Numbered from the stretch's first letter, positions 35,664-48,116 are shown. The stretch: 52,799 bases of DNA from Bacteroidales bacterium (GCA_011045955.1 DSBV01000108.1:1-52799), one strand, 5' to 3'. The notes: generated from the letters alone by a model not told the origin. Made by a program: numbers and translations.

Positions 35664-36365
35664 ATGACTAAACTGACAAAAAACAGGAAGCTTGCTCTGT
35701 CGAAAATAGAGCCCGGTAAGACTTACAAGCTATCGGAAGCAGCCGCACTGTTGAAGGAAATTACATACACCAAGTTCGATGCATCGGTTGACATCGATGT
35801 TCGCCTTGGGGTTGACCCCCGTAAGGCCAACCAGATGGTTCGTGGTGTGGTAACCCTTCCGCATGGTACCGGAAAAAACGTTCGCGTTCTGGTACTCTGT
35901 ACTCCAGATAAGGAGGAGGCTGCTCGCCAGGCTGGCGCCGACTACGTAGGCCTTGACGAATATATTGAGAAGATCAAGGGCGGATGGACCGATGTGGATG
36001 TGATTATTACCATGCCTTCGGTTATGGCTAAGTTAGGTCCTTTAGGACGTATTCTTGGCCCCCGCGGTTTGATGCCAAACCCCAAGAGTGGTACGGTTAC
36101 CATTGAAGTTGAAAAGGCTGTTAAGGAGGTAAAGCAGGGTAAGATTGACTTTAAGGTTGACAAGTTTGGTATAGTCCACTCATCAATCGGAAAAATTTCA
36201 TTCGAGCCTGACAAGATTGTTGATAACGCGCTTGAGTTTATCAATACCATCATTAAGCTCAAACCTACGTCGGCTAAAGGTACCTACATAAAGAGTGTGT
36301 ACCTTTCCACTACCATGAGCCCCGGTATTGCTATTGACACCAAGTCGCTCACGGCTTCGAATTAA
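35664..36365 (+). CDS. rplA: 50S ribosomal protein L1
   Basis: 233 residues; forms the L1 stalk and represses its own operon in many bacteria. Signature [19 protein letters not shown] follows the [20 protein letters not shown] segment. A typical-length copy 20 bp after rplK. Confidence 0.97.
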   Translation: MTKLTKNRKLALSKIEPGKTYKLSEAAALLKEITYTKFDASVDIDVRLGVDPRKANQMVRGVVTLPHGTGKNVRVLVLCTPDKEEAARQAGADYVGLDEYIEKIKGGWTDVDVIITMPSVMAKLGPLGRILGPRGLMPNPKSGTVTIEVEKAVKEVKQGKIDFKVDKFGIVHSSIGKISFEPDKIVDNALEFINTIIKLKPTSAKGTYIKSVYLSTTMSPGIAIDTKSLTASN

Positions 36366-36391
36366 TAACGTTTACACAGACCCAATTTGTT

Positions 36392-36916
36392 ATGAGAAGG
36401 GAAGATAAAAACGCACTGATTGATAAGCTAACCGAGCAAATTAACCAGTACCCCCATTTTTACCTTACCGATACCTCGGAACTCAATGCAGAGGTAACCC
36501 ACAAGTTACGAAAGACATGCTTTGAGAAACAGGTAAAACTGGTGGTTGTTAAAAATACATTGCTGAAAAAAGCCCTCGAGAAAAGTGGTAAAACCGATTT
36601 TTCTCCACTTTTTGAAACCTTGAAAGGGTCAACCTCAGTGATGTTTACCGAAACAGGTAATGTACCGGCTAAGCTTATCAAGGATTTTCGCAAGGCTCAT
36701 CCAAAGCCTTTACTCAAGGCTGCCTATGTGGAAGAATCGATATATGTTGGCGAAAACCAACTCGACGTACTGGCCGCACTGAAGAGCAAGAACGAACTTA
36801 TTGCCGATGTTATTGCTCTACTCCAGTCGCCCGCAAAGAACGTTATCGGTTCGCTACAATCCGGCAGTCAAAAACTATCGGGTGTTATCAAAACACTCTC
36901 CGAAAGAGAAAAGTAA
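36392..36916 (+). CDS. rplJ: 50S ribosomal protein L10
   Basis: 174 residues; base of the L7/L12 stalk. MRREDKNALIDKLTEQI and the central KLVVVKNTLLKKALEKSG segment are recognisable; the C-terminal helix that binds L12 dimers follows (ALLQSPAKNVIGSLQSGSQ). The start is 26 bp after rplA. Confidence 0.95.
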   Translation: MRREDKNALIDKLTEQINQYPHFYLTDTSELNAEVTHKLRKTCFEKQVKLVVVKNTLLKKALEKSGKTDFSPLFETLKGSTSVMFTETGNVPAKLIKDFRKAHPKPLLKAAYVEESIYVGENQLDVLAALKSKNELIADVIALLQSPAKNVIGSLQSGSQKLSGVIKTLSEREK

Positions 36917-36951
36917 AAATTATTTTGAGAACAAATTAAACACTTACTAGA

Positions 36952-37329
36952 ATGGCAGATCTTAGAAAATTTGCAGAAGATTTGGTTAACCTCTCAGTAA
37001 AGGAAGTTAACGAATTGGCTAAAATACTCAAGGAAGAGTATGGCATTGAACCTGCTGCTGCAGCTGTAGCCGTTGCTGCACCCGCTGCTGGTGGCGAAGG
37101 TGCTGCTGTTGCTGAAAAAACTCAGTTTGACGTTATTCTTAAGTCGGCTGGCGGTGCTAAATTACAGGTTGTTAAACTTGTAAAGGAACTTACTGGCCTT
37201 GGTCTAAAGGAAGCTAAAGATTTAGTTGATGCAGCTCCTAAGGCCGTTAAGGAAGGTATTTCTAAAGAAGAAGCTGAATCATTAAAAGCACAGCTTGAAG
37301 AGGCAGGAGCAGAAGTTGAACTTAAATAG
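36952..37329 (+). CDS. rplL: 50S ribosomal protein L7/L12
   Basis: 125 residues; the flexible stalk protein that recruits translation GTPases. N-terminal dimerisation helices ([21 protein letters not shown]), an Ala/Gly-rich hinge at about 35-52, and the C-terminal domain with [20 protein letters not shown]. Separated from rpoB by a strong hairpin. Confidence 0.97.
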   Translation: MADLRKFAEDLVNLSVKEVNELAKILKEEYGIEPAAAAVAVAAPAAGGEGAAVAEKTQFDVILKSAGGAKLQVVKLVKELTGLGLKEAKDLVDAAPKAVKEGISKEEAESLKAQLEEAGAEVELK

Positions 37330-37349
37330 TCCTAACCTATAGTGGTTCT

Positions 37350-37390
37350 AAGGTTTAGAATCTATCCTGATAGATTCTAAGCCTTTTCTT
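37350..37390 (+). terminator. Strong hairpin (attenuator or processing site) between rplL and rpoB
   Basis: A 12-bp perfect stem, TTAGAATCTATC (37355-37366) with GATAGATTCTAA (37369-37380), is extended by AAGG/CCTT across single mismatched bases and followed by TTCTT. The rplL-rpoB interval is also the site of attenuation and RNase III processing in E. coli. The U-run is weak, so partial termination or cleavage is more likely than full termination. Confidence 0.7.
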
Positions 37391-37427
37391 GTTATGTTTA
37401 TTATATAGTTCAACCAATTCGTTCGCA

Positions 37428-40400
37428 ATGTCTCAAAATAACACTAACAACGCACGTATCAATTTCTCCAAAACAAAGAGCCTATACGAGTATCCCGATT
37501 TTCTGGATATTCAGTTAAAGTCGTTTATGGAGTTCTTCAAGCTGGGTTCAACCCCCGAAGAGCGCAAGAACGAAGGCCTGTTCAAGGTGTTCCAGGAGAA
37601 TTTTCCAATTACCGACACAAGGAACAATTTTGTTCTCGAATTTCTCGATTACTACGTTGATCCTCCCCGTTATTCCATAGTGGAATGCCTGGATAGAGGG
37701 TTAACCTATAGCCTACCACTAAAGGCAAAATTAAAGCTCTACTGTACCGATCCCGAGCATGAGGATTTCGATACGGTAGTTCAGGATGTATACCTGGGAA
37801 CAATTCCCTACATGACACCCCGCGGTAGTTTTGTGATTAATGGAGCTGAACGGGTAGTGGTTTCGCAGCTTCATCGCTCGCCCGGTGTGTTCTTTGGCCA
37901 AAGCGTGCATCCTAACGGTACAAAACTTTACTCCGCACGCATTATCCCCTTCAAGGGATCGTGGATTGAGTTTGCCACCGACATCAATAACGTGATGTAT
38001 GCATACATCGATCGTAAAAAGAAATTGCCTGTTACTACGCTTTTGCGTGCCATTGGTTTTGAGACCGATAAGGATATCCTACAAATATTCGACTTAGCTG
38101 AAGAGGTAAAGGTTTCAAAAGCCACTCTTACCAAGGTTGTGGGGCAGCGTTTGGCCGCTCGCGTTCTCAAGAGTTGGATTGAGGACTTTGTTGATGAAGA
38201 TACCGGTGAGGTGGTTTCGATTGAACGTAACGAAGTTATTCTAGATCGCGAAACCGTTATTGAAAAGGACCACATCGATCTAATTATCGATTCCGGTGTT
38301 AAATCAATTCTTGTTCATAAAGAATCACAGAGCATTTCCGATTATGCCATAATCTATAATACGCTGCAAAAAGATCCTAGTAACTCTGAGAAAGAGGCTG
38401 TGGTTCACATTTACAGGCAGCTCCGTAACTCCGAACCACCCGATGAGGCTACCGCCCGCGACGTTATCGAAAAGCTTTTCTTTTCCGATAAGCGTTATGA
38501 CCTGGGTGATGTAGGACGTTACCGTATCAATAAAAAGCTTAACCTGAGCACCTCCCCCGACATTAAGGTGCTAACCAAGGAAGATATCATTGAGATTATT
38601 AAATATCTCATTGAACTGGTTAACTCAAAGGCTGAGGTTGATGATATTGACCACCTAAGTAACCGTAGGGTGCGAACCGTAGGTGAACAGATGGCTGCTC
38701 AGTTTGGCGTTGGTTTAGCCCGTATGGCCAGAACCATCCGTGAACGTATGAATGTTCGCGATAACGAGGTGTTTACTCCTATCGATTTGATTAACTCAAA
38801 AACACTCTCTTCGGTTATCAACTCGTTCTTCGGAACAAACCAGCTTTCGCAGTTCATGGATCAGACCAACCCGTTGGCCGAAATGACCCATAAACGTCGT
38901 TTATCGGCACTTGGTCCCGGTGGTCTTACCCGCGAGAGAGCAGGCTTTGAGGTTCGCGACGTTCACTATACACACTACGGACGCCTTTGCCCCATTGAAA
39001 CCCCTGAAGGTCCTAACATTGGTCTTATCTCATCGCTTTGCGTTTACGCAAAGATCAACGACCTTGGGTTTATTGAAACCCCTTACCGTAAGGTTGAGAA
39101 TGGCAAAGTTGGCCTAACTAACAACGATGTTGTTTACCTAAGCGCCGAGGAAGAGGAAGCAAAAATTATTGCACAGGCAAACGCTCCCCTCACCGATGAT
39201 GGTACCTTTGTAAACAACAGGGTAAAAGCCCGCTACGAGGGCGATTTCCCGTTGTCCGAAAGTGAATCGGTTGACCTAATGGACGTTGCTCCAAACCAGA
39301 TAGCATCAATTGCAGCCTCACTTATTCCTTTCCTTGAGCACGACGATGCTAACCGTGCGCTCATGGGATCAAATATGATGCGACAAGCTGTGCCGCTACT
39401 CCAACCCGAAACCCCAATTGTTGGCACTGGCTTAGAGGGTCAGGTTGTTAAGGATAGCCGAACTCAGATTGTAGCAGAGGAGAATGGTGTTGTTGAGTAT
39501 GTTGATGCCGACGAAATTGTTGTTCGCTACGATAAAACTGAGGAGGAGCTCTTTGTAAGCTTCGATCCCGAGATAAAGCGCTACAAACTACCTAAGTTCA
39601 AAAAAACCAACCAGAATACCTCCATTACACTTAAGCCTATTGTTTCAAAGGGACAACGTATTGTAAAAGGACAAGTCCTGACCGAAGGGTATGCCACAAG
39701 AGATGGAGAGTTGGCATTGGGTAGAAACCTTAAAGTTGCTTTCATGCCTTGGAAAGGATACAACTTTGAGGATGCGATTGTAATAAGCGAACGCTTGTTA
39801 CGCGACGATGTGTTCACATCGATTCATGTTGATGAGTACATCCTTGAGGTACGCGATACCAAACGAGGTATGGAAGAACTTACCGCCGATATTCCTAACG
39901 TTTCCGAAGAGGCCACTAAGAACCTCGACGAAAACGGTATGATAAGGATTGGTGCTAATGTAGTTCCAGGCGATATTCTTATTGGTAAAATTACCCCAAA
40001 AGGAGAGTCGGATCCAACTCCTGAAGAGAAACTCTTAAGGGCTATCTTTGGCGATAAGGCTGGCGATGTTAAGGACGCCTCACTAAAGGCTTCGCCTTCG
40101 CTTTACGGGGTGGTTATCGATAAGATGCTATTCTCTCGTTCCATTAAGGATGGTAAGGAGGCTAAAAAGGCCAAGACTAGCGAGAAGGCATTACTTGAAA
40201 AGTTAGACAACGAGTTCAATAAGCAGGTTGCCGATTTGAAGAATCGTTTGGTTGACAAGCTGTTCTCTCTCGTAAATGGAAAAACCAGCCAGGGCGTTTA
40301 CGACCACTTCGATACCGAAATCGTACCCCGAGGGGTTAAGTTCACCCAAAAAATCCTTTCGGAAATTGACTACATGAACGTAAACCCCAACAAGTGGACA

Positions 40401-41255
40401 ACCGATAAGGCTAAGAACAAACTAATTAAAGCGGTAATAGAGAACTATATACTGAAGTGGAAGGAATACGATGCTGAATTCAAGCGGAAGAAGTTCAACG
40501 CAACAATTGGCGATGAGCTCCCTGCTGGAATAATGCAGCTGGCCAAGGTTTACATTGCCAAGAAACGTAAAATCACCGTAGGTGATAAAATGGCAGGTCG
40601 ACACGGTAACAAGGGTATTGTAGCAAAAATTGTCCGCGATGAGGATATGCCATTCCTTGAGGATGGGACTCCAGTGGACATAGTGCTTAACCCCCTTGGT
40701 GTGCCCTCGCGTATGAACCTCGGACAGATATACGAAACCGTACTTGGATGGGCAGGCCAAAAGTTGGGCATTAAGTTCAGTACTCCCATTTTTGATGGTG
40801 CAACCCTTGAGGATATTACCAAGTACACCGATATGGCAGGACTGCCTCGCTTTGGTAGAACTTACCTTTACGATGGCGGTACAGGCGAAAGGTTTGACCA
40901 GCCTGCCACTGTAGGGGTTATTTACATGCTTAAACTCGGTCACATGGTTGACGATAAGATGCATGCCCGTTCCATTGGACCTTACTCACTTATTACTCAG
41001 CAACCCCTTGGTGGTAAGGCTCAGTTTGGTGGTCAGCGTTTTGGTGAAATGGAGGTATGGGCACTGGAAGCATTTGGCGCCTCGCACATCCTTCAGGAAA
41101 TCCTTACCATTAAGTCCGACGATGTTGTAGGAAGAGCTAAAGCATACGAGTCGATAGTTAAGGGAGAACCAATGCCCGAACCAGGTATTCCTGAATCGCT
41201 TAACGTATTGCTGCATGAGCTCCGTGGTTTAGGCTTGAGTGTAGATTTGGATTAA
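37428..41255 (+). CDS. rpoB: RNA polymerase beta subunit
   Basis: 1275 residues. Recognisable parts are the N-terminal [16 protein letters not shown], the rifampicin region [20 protein letters not shown] with [44 protein letters not shown], and the C-terminal [19 protein letters not shown]. In the rifampicin region Q, D, H, R and S are the usual sensitive-type residues as far as I can judge. The ATG at 37428 gives [15 protein letters not shown]; the further upstream in-frame TTG at 37389 lies at the base of the hairpin and is rejected. Confidence 0.98.
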   Translation: MSQNNTNNARINFSKTKSLYEYPDFLDIQLKSFMEFFKLGSTPEERKNEGLFKVFQENFPITDTRNNFVLEFLDYYVDPPRYSIVECLDRGLTYSLPLKAKLKLYCTDPEHEDFDTVVQDVYLGTIPYMTPRGSFVINGAERVVVSQLHRSPGVFFGQSVHPNGTKLYSARIIPFKGSWIEFATDINNVMYAYIDRKKKLPVTTLLRAIGFETDKDILQIFDLAEEVKVSKATLTKVVGQRLAARVLKSWIEDFVDEDTGEVVSIERNEVILDRETVIEKDHIDLIIDSGVKSILVHKESQSISDYAIIYNTLQKDPSNSEKEAVVHIYRQLRNSEPPDEATARDVIEKLFFSDKRYDLGDVGRYRINKKLNLSTSPDIKVLTKEDIIEIIKYLIELVNSKAEVDDIDHLSNRRVRTVGEQMAAQFGVGLARMARTIRERMNVRDNEVFTPIDLINSKTLSSVINSFFGTNQLSQFMDQTNPLAEMTHKRRLSALGPGGLTRERAGFEVRDVHYTHYGRLCPIETPEGPNIGLISSLCVYAKINDLGFIETPYRKVENGKVGLTNNDVVYLSAEEEEAKIIAQANAPLTDDGTFVNNRVKARYEGDFPLSESESVDLMDVAPNQIASIAASLIPFLEHDDANRALMGSNMMRQAVPLLQPETPIVGTGLEGQVVKDSRTQIVAEENGVVEYVDADEIVVRYDKTEEELFVSFDPEIKRYKLPKFKKTNQNTSITLKPIVSKGQRIVKGQVLTEGYATRDGELALGRNLKVAFMPWKGYNFEDAIVISERLLRDDVFTSIHVDEYILEVRDTKRGMEELTADIPNVSEEATKNLDENGMIRIGANVVPGDILIGKITPKGESDPTPEEKLLRAIFGDKAGDVKDASLKASPSLYGVVIDKMLFSRSIKDGKEAKKAKTSEKALLEKLDNEFNKQVADLKNRLVDKLFSLVNGKTSQGVYDHFDTEIVPRGVKFTQKILSEIDYMNVNPNKWTTDKAKNKLIKAVIENYILKWKEYDAEFKRKKFNATIGDELPAGIMQLAKVYIAKKRKITVGDKMAGRHGNKGIVAKIVRDEDMPFLEDGTPVDIVLNPLGVPSRMNLGQIYETVLGWAGQKLGIKFSTPIFDGATLEDITKYTDMAGLPRFGRTYLYDGGTGERFDQPATVGVIYMLKLGHMVDDKMHARSIGPYSLITQQPLGGKAQFGGQRFGEMEVWALEAFGASHILQEILTIKSDDVVGRAKAYESIVKGEPMPEPGIPESLNVLLHELRGLGLSVDLD

Positions 41256-41321
41256 TCAATATGCCGTGAAAAGGGCATTTGCCCTTTCCCAATTGCATAA
41301 CAAACTTATAATACGAATAAT

Positions 41322-44300
41322 ATGTCGTTCAGAAGGGAGAATAAGGTTAAAAGCAATTTTTCAAAAATCACCATAAGTTTAGCATCGCCCGAGGAGATTT
41401 TGGAGCGTTCAAGCGGTGAGGTGCTTAAACCTGAAACCATCAACTATAGAACATACAAACCCGAACGCGACGGTTTGTTCTGCGAACGCATTTTTGGACC
41501 TGTCAAGGACTACGAATGTCATTGCGGAAAGTACAAGCGTATCAGGTACAAGGGGATAGTTTGCGACCGATGTGGGGTAGAGGTTACCGAGAAGAAGGTA
41601 CGCCGCGAACGTATGGGGCATATCAACCTTGTTGTTCCTGTTGCTCACATCTGGTATTTCCGCTCTCAACCAAACAAGATTGGGTACTTGTTAGGCCTAC
41701 CTGCCAAAAAGCTCGATGCCATTATATACTACGAGCGTTACGTAGTTGTCAATCCGGGCATTAAGGCTGCCGATGGCATTAATCAGCTCGATTTTTTGAC
41801 CGAGGAAGAATACCTCGATATCCTTGATACACTGCCAAAGGAAAACCAGTACCTCGACGATGATGACCCCAACAAGTTCATTGCAGCTATGGGGGCTGAG
41901 GCTCTTTACATGCTCCTGCAGCGCATTAACCTCGATGAACTCTCGTACGAGCTACGCCACAAGGCAAGCACTGAATCATCGCAGCAGCGCAAGAGCGAAG
42001 CTCTTAAAAGGTTGCAGGTAGTAGAGGCATTCCGCGAATCGGCCAATATAAACAAGCCTGAGTGGATGATTCTTAAGGTTATACCTGTTATTCCACCTGA
42101 ACTCCGTCCTTTAGTACCCCTCGATGGCGGTCGTTTTGCCACATCGGACCTGAATGACCTTTACCGTAGGGTAATCATCAGGAATAACCGTTTGAAGAGG
42201 CTAATTGAGATAAAAGCTCCTGAGGTGATTTTACGTAACGAAAAACGTATGCTTCAGGAAGCAGCAGATTCGCTATTTGACAACTCACGCAAATCGAACG
42301 CTGTAAAAACCGAGGCTAATCGTCCTCTTAAATCGCTAAGCGATAGCCTTAAAGGTAAGCAGGGACGTTTCCGCCAAAACCTTTTGGGTAAGCGTGTTGA
42401 CTATTCTGCACGTTCGGTTATAGTTGTTGGTCCGGAGTTAAAGATACACGAGTGCGGTTTGCCTAAGGATATGGCTGCTGAGCTTTACAAGCCTTTTGTA
42501 ATCCGTAAACTTATTGAGAGGGGCATTGTAAAAACCGTAAAATCAGCCAAAAAGATAGTTGACAGGCGCGATCCTGTTGTATGGGATATTCTTGAGAATG
42601 TGATGACGGGCCATCCCGTTCTACTGAACCGTGCTCCAACCCTTCACAGACTTGGTATTCAGGCTTTCCAGCCCCGCCTTATTGAGGGTAAGGCCATTCA
42701 GCTCCACCCTCTGTCGTGTACTGCATTTAACGCCGACTTTGATGGTGACCAAATGGCTGTGCATTTACCCCTTGGGAATGAGGCCATTCTAGAAGCTCAG
42801 ATACTCATGCTGGGTTCTCACAACATTTTGAACCCTGCAAACGGCGCCCCTATCACTGTACCTTCGCAGGACATGGTACTGGGGCTTTACTACATTACTA
42901 AACCCCGTAAGGGCGCTAAGGGCGAGGGAACAATTTTCTACTCACCCGAGGAGGTTATCATTGCTTACAATGAGAAAGCCATTGACCTGCATGCCATTAT
43001 CAAGGTCAGGTTGAATACTTTGGACGAAAACGGTCAAACCAAACAGCAAATAATTGAAACTACGGTGGGACGCGTAATATTTAATCAGTACGTTCCTGCT
43101 GAGATGGGCTTCATTAATGAATTGCTGACCAAGAAATCGCTTCGCGATATCATTGGCAAGGTTCTTAAGAAGACCAGTGTGTCAAAAACCGCTCAATTCC
43201 TCGATGATATTAAGGATTTGGGTTACTACATGGCATTCAAGGGTGGCCTCTCTTTCAATATCGACGATGTTATCATCCCCGGCGAGAAAGCCGAATTGGT
43301 TGAAGAAGGATACGCACAGGTTGACGAGGTTATGGCCAACTATAACATGGGTCTCATAACCAACAACGAGCGTTATAACCAGATTATCGACATCTGGACA
43401 CATACCAACGCCAAGTTGACTTTGATGTTGATGAAGAAGCTCTCCGAGGATAAGCAAGGCTTCAACTCCATTTACATGATGCTCGATTCCGGTGCACGTG
43501 GTTCTAAGGAGCAGATTCGTCAGCTTTGCGGTATGCGTGGTCTTATGGCTAAACCGCAAAAATCTGGGGCTACTACTCATGAGATTATTGAAAACCCAAT
43601 TCTTTCAAACTTTAAGGAGGGATTGTCGGTACTTGAGTACTTCATCTCAACCCACGGTGCCCGTAAGGGTCTTGCCGATACGGCTCTTAAAACAGCCGAC
43701 GCAGGTTACCTTACCCGTCGTTTGGTTGACGTATCGCAGGATGTAATCATTACAGAGAGAGACTGTGGTACACTTCGTGGGCTTGTGGCTACGGCCATCA
43801 AGAAGAACGAGGAAGTGGTTGAAACTCTTTACGAAAGAATTCTTGGTAGGACCACGGTACACGACGTATTCCATCCTCTAACCGGCGAACTAATTATTGC
43901 CGCCGGGGAAGAGATAACTGAGGAAATTGCAAAGGTCATAGAGGAATCACCCATAGAACAGGTTGAAATTCGTTCGGTACTTACTTGCGAATCGCGCAAG
44001 GGCGTTTGTGCCAAGTGCTACGGCCGCAACCTGGCAACCGGACGAATGGTTCAGAAGGGCGAGGCAGTTGGTGTTATTGCTGCTCAAAGTATTGGTGAGC
44101 CTGGTACTCAGCTTACACTGCGAACTTTCCACGTTGGGGGTACTGCCGGTAGCATCATATCAGACTCTAAGATTATTGCCCGTTTCGATGGTCGTGCCGA
44201 GATTGAAGAACTAAAAACAGTTCAACGTCAGGATGAAGGTGGCAACACTTACCCTATAGTTATTGGGCGTTTGGCCGAGATGCGGATTGTTGATACCAAC

Positions 44301-45596
44301 ACTGGAATCACCCTTTCCTCTAACAACGTACCTTACGGTTCAAAACTATACATCAATAATGGTGATACGGTAAAGAAAGGTCAGCTCATCTGCGAATGGG
44401 ATCCTTGGAATGCCGTTATTATCTCCGAGGTTTCCGGTAAGGTTGGATTCGACGCTCTGATCAAAGAGGTAACATACCGCGAGGAAAGCGACGAGCAGAC
44501 CGGTTACCGAGAGAAGGTGATCATTGAATCGCGCGATAAGAGCAAGAACCCTGCTGTAAAGATACTTTCCGATAATGAGGAAGTAATTAAGATTTATAAC
44601 TTACCTGTTAGCGCTCACCTAACCGTTGAGGATGGTGCTACCATACAGGCAGGTGATATTCTGGCCAAGATTCCTCGTGCTGTTGGTAAAGCTGGTGACA
44701 TCACCGGTGGTCTGCCACGTGTAGTTGAGCTATTTGAGGCTCGCAACCCATCTAACCCCGCCATTGTATCGGAAATCGACGGTGAGGTATCGTTCGGTAA
44801 GGTTAAACGCGGTAACCGCGAAATTAAGGTTACCTCAAAGACCGGTGAGGTTAAAAACTACCTAGTGCCCCTGTCGAAACAAATTCTTGTTCAGGAAAAC
44901 GATTACGTGAAGGCTGGTACACCCCTTTCTAACGGAGCTATTACCCCTACCGATATTCTCGCTATCAAGGGGCCTACCGAAGTGCAGGAGTACATTGTTA
45001 ATGAGATCCAGGAAGTATACCGTATGCAGGGTGTAAAGATCAACGATAAACACTTTGAGGTTATCGTTCGCCAGATGATGCGTAAGGTAGAAATCCTTGA
45101 CCCGGGTGATACCCGCTTCCTTGAAGGACAGCTTGTTGACAAGTGGGAGTTCATTGAGGAAAACGACAATATCTTCGAAAAGAAGGTTGTTGTTGATCTG
45201 GGTGATGCAGCCCACCTGCGTCCGGGTATGATTATTACCGCCCGTCAGCTTCGCGATGAAAACTCAAAGTTGAAACGTAAGGATATGAAGCTGGTTGAGG
45301 CCCGCGATGCAGTTCCTGCAACATCCAATCAGGTTCTACAGGGTATAACCCGTGCTGCACTGCAAACCAACAGCTTTATGTCGGCTGCATCGTTCCAGGA
45401 AACCACCAAGGTGCTCAACGAAGCTGCTATTCGTGGTAAAATTGATACACTTGAGGGACTCAAAGAGAACGTTATTTGCGGTCATCTCATTCCAGCAGGT
45501 ACTGGTCTCAGAGAGTTCGATAAGCTTGTGGTTTACTCAAAGGATGAACATCAACTTATTGAGAAATCAAAGAGTTCAACTGCTACTATTAAGTAA
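41322..45596 (+). CDS. rpoC: RNA polymerase beta' subunit
   Basis: 1424 residues. The N-terminal zinc ribbon is [20 protein letters not shown]. The catalytic loop NADFDGD lies at 470-476, with the Mg2+ aspartates D472, D474 and D476. The second zinc site is visible as [19 protein letters not shown] with the earlier Cys in ERDCGTLRG. The bridge-helix region [20 protein letters not shown] is intact. It follows rpoB after 66 bp and ends the superoperon at the terminator 45614-45643. Confidence 0.98.
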   Translation: MSFRRENKVKSNFSKITISLASPEEILERSSGEVLKPETINYRTYKPERDGLFCERIFGPVKDYECHCGKYKRIRYKGIVCDRCGVEVTEKKVRRERMGHINLVVPVAHIWYFRSQPNKIGYLLGLPAKKLDAIIYYERYVVVNPGIKAADGINQLDFLTEEEYLDILDTLPKENQYLDDDDPNKFIAAMGAEALYMLLQRINLDELSYELRHKASTESSQQRKSEALKRLQVVEAFRESANINKPEWMILKVIPVIPPELRPLVPLDGGRFATSDLNDLYRRVIIRNNRLKRLIEIKAPEVILRNEKRMLQEAADSLFDNSRKSNAVKTEANRPLKSLSDSLKGKQGRFRQNLLGKRVDYSARSVIVVGPELKIHECGLPKDMAAELYKPFVIRKLIERGIVKTVKSAKKIVDRRDPVVWDILENVMTGHPVLLNRAPTLHRLGIQAFQPRLIEGKAIQLHPLSCTAFNADFDGDQMAVHLPLGNEAILEAQILMLGSHNILNPANGAPITVPSQDMVLGLYYITKPRKGAKGEGTIFYSPEEVIIAYNEKAIDLHAIIKVRLNTLDENGQTKQQIIETTVGRVIFNQYVPAEMGFINELLTKKSLRDIIGKVLKKTSVSKTAQFLDDIKDLGYYMAFKGGLSFNIDDVIIPGEKAELVEEGYAQVDEVMANYNMGLITNNERYNQIIDIWTHTNAKLTLMLMKKLSEDKQGFNSIYMMLDSGARGSKEQIRQLCGMRGLMAKPQKSGATTHEIIENPILSNFKEGLSVLEYFISTHGARKGLADTALKTADAGYLTRRLVDVSQDVIITERDCGTLRGLVATAIKKNEEVVETLYERILGRTTVHDVFHPLTGELIIAAGEEITEEIAKVIEESPIEQVEIRSVLTCESRKGVCAKCYGRNLATGRMVQKGEAVGVIAAQSIGEPGTQLTLRTFHVGGTAGSIISDSKIIARFDGRAEIEELKTVQRQDEGGNTYPIVIGRLAEMRIVDTNTGITLSSNNVPYGSKLYINNGDTVKKGQLICEWDPWNAVIISEVSGKVGFDALIKEVTYREESDEQTGYREKVIIESRDKSKNPAVKILSDNEEVIKIYNLPVSAHLTVEDGATIQAGDILAKIPRAVGKAGDITGGLPRVVELFEARNPSNPAIVSEIDGEVSFGKVKRGNREIKVTSKTGEVKNYLVPLSKQILVQENDYVKAGTPLSNGAITPTDILAIKGPTEVQEYIVNEIQEVYRMQGVKINDKHFEVIVRQMMRKVEILDPGDTRFLEGQLVDKWEFIEENDNIFEKKVVVDLGDAAHLRPGMIITARQLRDENSKLKRKDMKLVEARDAVPATSNQVLQGITRAALQTNSFMSAASFQETTKVLNEAAIRGKIDTLEGLKENVICGHLIPAGTGLREFDKLVVYSKDEHQLIEKSKSSTATIK

Positions 45597-45613
45597 ATCA
45601 AATAGATAAAAGG

Positions 45614-45643
45614 AAAGAGCCGGTGAACACCGGCTCTTTTTTT
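45614..45643 (+). terminator. Terminator of the rpoBC operon
   Basis: AGAGCCGG and CCGGCTCT form an 8-bp GC-rich stem (loop TGAACA), followed by seven T. Confidence 0.92.
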
Positions 45644-45708
45644 GAGCATAATCGTTAATTAGCAAACAAATTCATAACTTAGCTGTGTAAACATTAAACT
45701 ATCTAGCC

Positions 45709-46026
45709 ATGAATGATAAAGTAAATCCAATTAATATTGAGCTTAGCGACGAGGTGGCACAGGGTATTTACAGCAATCTTGCCATTATTACCCACTCATC
45801 GTCGGAGTTTATCATTGATTTTGTACGCATAATGCCCGGAATGCCCAAGGCACAGGTTAAAACCCGTATTATTCTAACCCCCGACCATGCCAAAAGGCTT
45901 TTATTAGCCCTACAAGATAATATGGCAAAGTTTGAGGCCAACATGGGTACAATTAAATTACCTGAAGGTAGCGAGGGAATGCCACCATTCCCCATGAATT
46001 TTGGAGGTAAAGGTGGTGAAGCGTAA
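45709..46026 (+). CDS. DUF3467 family protein
   Basis: A 105-residue protein of the DUF3467 family, common in Bacteroidota. The conserved pattern is INIELSDEVAQGIYSNLAIITHSSSEFIIDFVRIMPG followed by VKTRIILTPDHAKRLLLALQDN. The fold suggests a small intracellular protein of unknown function; no signal peptide and no membrane segment. I recall it lying behind rpoC in other Bacteroidota. A short gap of 15 bp leads to the GH97 gene. Confidence 0.85.
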   Translation: MNDKVNPINIELSDEVAQGIYSNLAIITHSSSEFIIDFVRIMPGMPKAQVKTRIILTPDHAKRLLLALQDNMAKFEANMGTIKLPEGSEGMPPFPMNFGGKGGEA

Positions 46027-46041
46027 AATACTTTTTTTGCC

Positions 46042-48108
46042 ATGAACAGAGTTTTTACCATTACAATGGCTTTTGCTCTTGCTTTTGTTTCGTGTAACAA
46101 GAGCGATAGTTTAGTTGTACTATCACCGTCGGGCAAGGTGGCTATTACATTTCAGATTGATGGTAAAGGGCAACCCTCATACAGCTTGCTTTTTGACAAA
46201 AAAGCAATGATTAAACCTTCAACCCTGGGTTTTGAGTTTAGGGATATGCCTCCTTTATCGGAAAATATCAAGGTAGATAGTTTTAAAACCCAATCATTTA
46301 GCGAGAAATGGGAAATGCCCTGGGGCGATCAGCGATGGGTTGATATTACCTACAATGAGCTTAAAGTTTTCCTATCGGAAAGGAAATCGCCAAACCGGCA
46401 TTTTGCAGTAACCTTTAGGGTTTTTAACGATGGTGTAGGCTTTCGTTATGAATTTCCTGAACAGCCAGGAATGGATAGTGTAATCATACTAGCTGAAAAT
46501 ACTAACTTCAATCTAGCTGACGATCATACTTGCTGGTGGCAACCCGGTGATTGGGATATCTATGAGCATCTATACCGGACAACCCCATTGAGCAAGATTG
46601 ATGCTGTTAATAGCCAGAGTAAGACCCCCTTGGCCCAAACCTATATCCCTGAGAATGCAGTGAACACCCCTATAACCATGAAAACTTCCGATGGGGTTTA
46701 CCTCTGCTTTCATGAGGCCGATGTAAATAACTATGCTGGTGCAACCCTAAGGGTCGATACGGTTAACCTATCGCTACAAACAGCGCTTGTTGGTAACGAT
46801 TCTGGGGTAAAGGTTAAAACTAAAGTACCCTTCAATACCCCCTGGCGTACCATAATTATTACCGATAAGCCAGGTGACATTGTAACATCAAAGCTAATAC
46901 TAAACCTTAACGAGCCCAACAAGATTGGTGATATATCGTGGTTTAAACCCATGAAGTATGTGGGCGTATGGTGGGAAATGCACCTCGGCAAAACGTCGTG
47001 GGATATGGCAAGCGGTAAGCATGGAGCTACAACGGCGAACGCAAAACGCTATATCGATTTTGCTGCACGCAATGGTATAAAAGGATTGCTGGTGGAGGGT
47101 TGGAATACCGGTTGGGAGCATTGGATAGGTTTTGATGACCGCGAGGGTATTTTTGATTTTGTTACTCCTTACCCCGACTATAATTTGAATGAAGTGGTGC
47201 GTTATGCCCAGAGTAAAGGGGTAAGCCTTATTATGCACCACGAAACCTCTGCTGCGCCACGCACCTATGAGCAGCAACTGGATACAGCTTATCGTTTGAT
47301 GCAGAGTCTTGGTATTCAAATCGTAAAGACAGGGTATGTTGGTAAAATTATTCCTAAAGGCGAATACCATCAGGGACAATGGATGGTTAATCATTACCGT
47401 AGGGTGATTGAAACAGCTGCCAAATACCGCATTGCTGTTAATGCCCATGAGCCCTTTAAGGGCACTGGTGAGTGGCGAACCTATCCTAATGTTATTGCCC
47501 GCGAGAATTTTAGGGGACAGGAGTTTAATGCGTGGTCGGTTGATGGTGGAAATCCTCCTGAGCATCTTACCATACTTCCATTTACCGCACAGCTTGCCGG
47601 GCCAATGGATTATACTCCTGGTATCTTTAACATCAAGTTAAAACCCTATAAGCCTGATAATCAAGTTAATTCTACACTAGCCTACCAGTTAGCGCTTTAC
47701 GTGGTAATTTATAGCCCCATCCAAATGGCTGCCGATTTGCCTGAGAACTACGAAGGGCATCCTGCCTTTCAGTTTATTCGCGATGTTGGGGTTGACTGGG
47801 AGCAATCCGTAGTATTGGAGGCTGCCATTGGCGATTATATTGCAATTGCCCGCGAAGAACGTAATACAGGACGTTGGTTCGTGGGCGCTATTACCGATGA
47901 GAATCCAAGAGACCTTTCACTCAAATTTGATTTTCTGAAACCTGATGTGAAATACAATGCTATATTTTATCTTGATGGCCCCGATGCGCATTGGGATAAA
48001 AATCCTACTTCGTATAGAGTTGAAACTCGTGAGGTAGATGGCAACACAGTTGTTAACCTGAAACTTGCACCTGGAGGGGGTGCAGCCATTTCAATATTCC
48101 CCATGTAA
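46042..48108 (+). CDS. GH97 alpha-glucosidase, inverting type, lipoprotein
   Basis: A 688-residue SusB-like glycoside hydrolase that releases glucose from alpha-glucosides. A lipoprotein signal ends at C18 (LAFVSC). The catalytic barrel has GLLVEGWNTGWEHW, the general-base glutamates E401 (MHHETSA) and E470 (NAHEPFKG), and E488 and E494 in ENFRGQEF. The spacings 69, 18 and 6 equal those I recall for Bacteroides SusB E439, E508, E526 and E532, so the inverting mechanism is expected; the Asp nucleophile of retaining GH97 is absent (IVKTGYVG instead). No SusC/SusD pair lies nearby, so it is not part of a visible polysaccharide locus. Confidence 0.93.
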   Translation: MNRVFTITMAFALAFVSCNKSDSLVVLSPSGKVAITFQIDGKGQPSYSLLFDKKAMIKPSTLGFEFRDMPPLSENIKVDSFKTQSFSEKWEMPWGDQRWVDITYNELKVFLSERKSPNRHFAVTFRVFNDGVGFRYEFPEQPGMDSVIILAENTNFNLADDHTCWWQPGDWDIYEHLYRTTPLSKIDAVNSQSKTPLAQTYIPENAVNTPITMKTSDGVYLCFHEADVNNYAGATLRVDTVNLSLQTALVGNDSGVKVKTKVPFNTPWRTIIITDKPGDIVTSKLILNLNEPNKIGDISWFKPMKYVGVWWEMHLGKTSWDMASGKHGATTANAKRYIDFAARNGIKGLLVEGWNTGWEHWIGFDDREGIFDFVTPYPDYNLNEVVRYAQSKGVSLIMHHETSAAPRTYEQQLDTAYRLMQSLGIQIVKTGYVGKIIPKGEYHQGQWMVNHYRRVIETAAKYRIAVNAHEPFKGTGEWRTYPNVIARENFRGQEFNAWSVDGGNPPEHLTILPFTAQLAGPMDYTPGIFNIKLKPYKPDNQVNSTLAYQLALYVVIYSPIQMAADLPENYEGHPAFQFIRDVGVDWEQSVVLEAAIGDYIAIAREERNTGRWFVGAITDENPRDLSLKFDFLKPDVKYNAIFYLDGPDAHWDKNPTSYRVETREVDGNTVVNLKLAPGGGAAISIFPM

Positions 48109-48116
48109 ATCATGAC

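Noticed and set aside
37389-37427. Upstream TTG start for rpoB
   Set aside because: It lies at the end of the intergenic hairpin and adds 13 residues that do not resemble RpoB; ATG 37428 fits.
40422-40964. Minus-strand ORF of 180 codons
   Set aside because: Antisense shadow of rpoB, unusual composition and no domain.
46900-47565. Minus-strand ORF of 221 codons
   Set aside because: Opposite-strand shadow of the GH97 gene; no domain pattern, and the plus frame has conserved catalytic residues.
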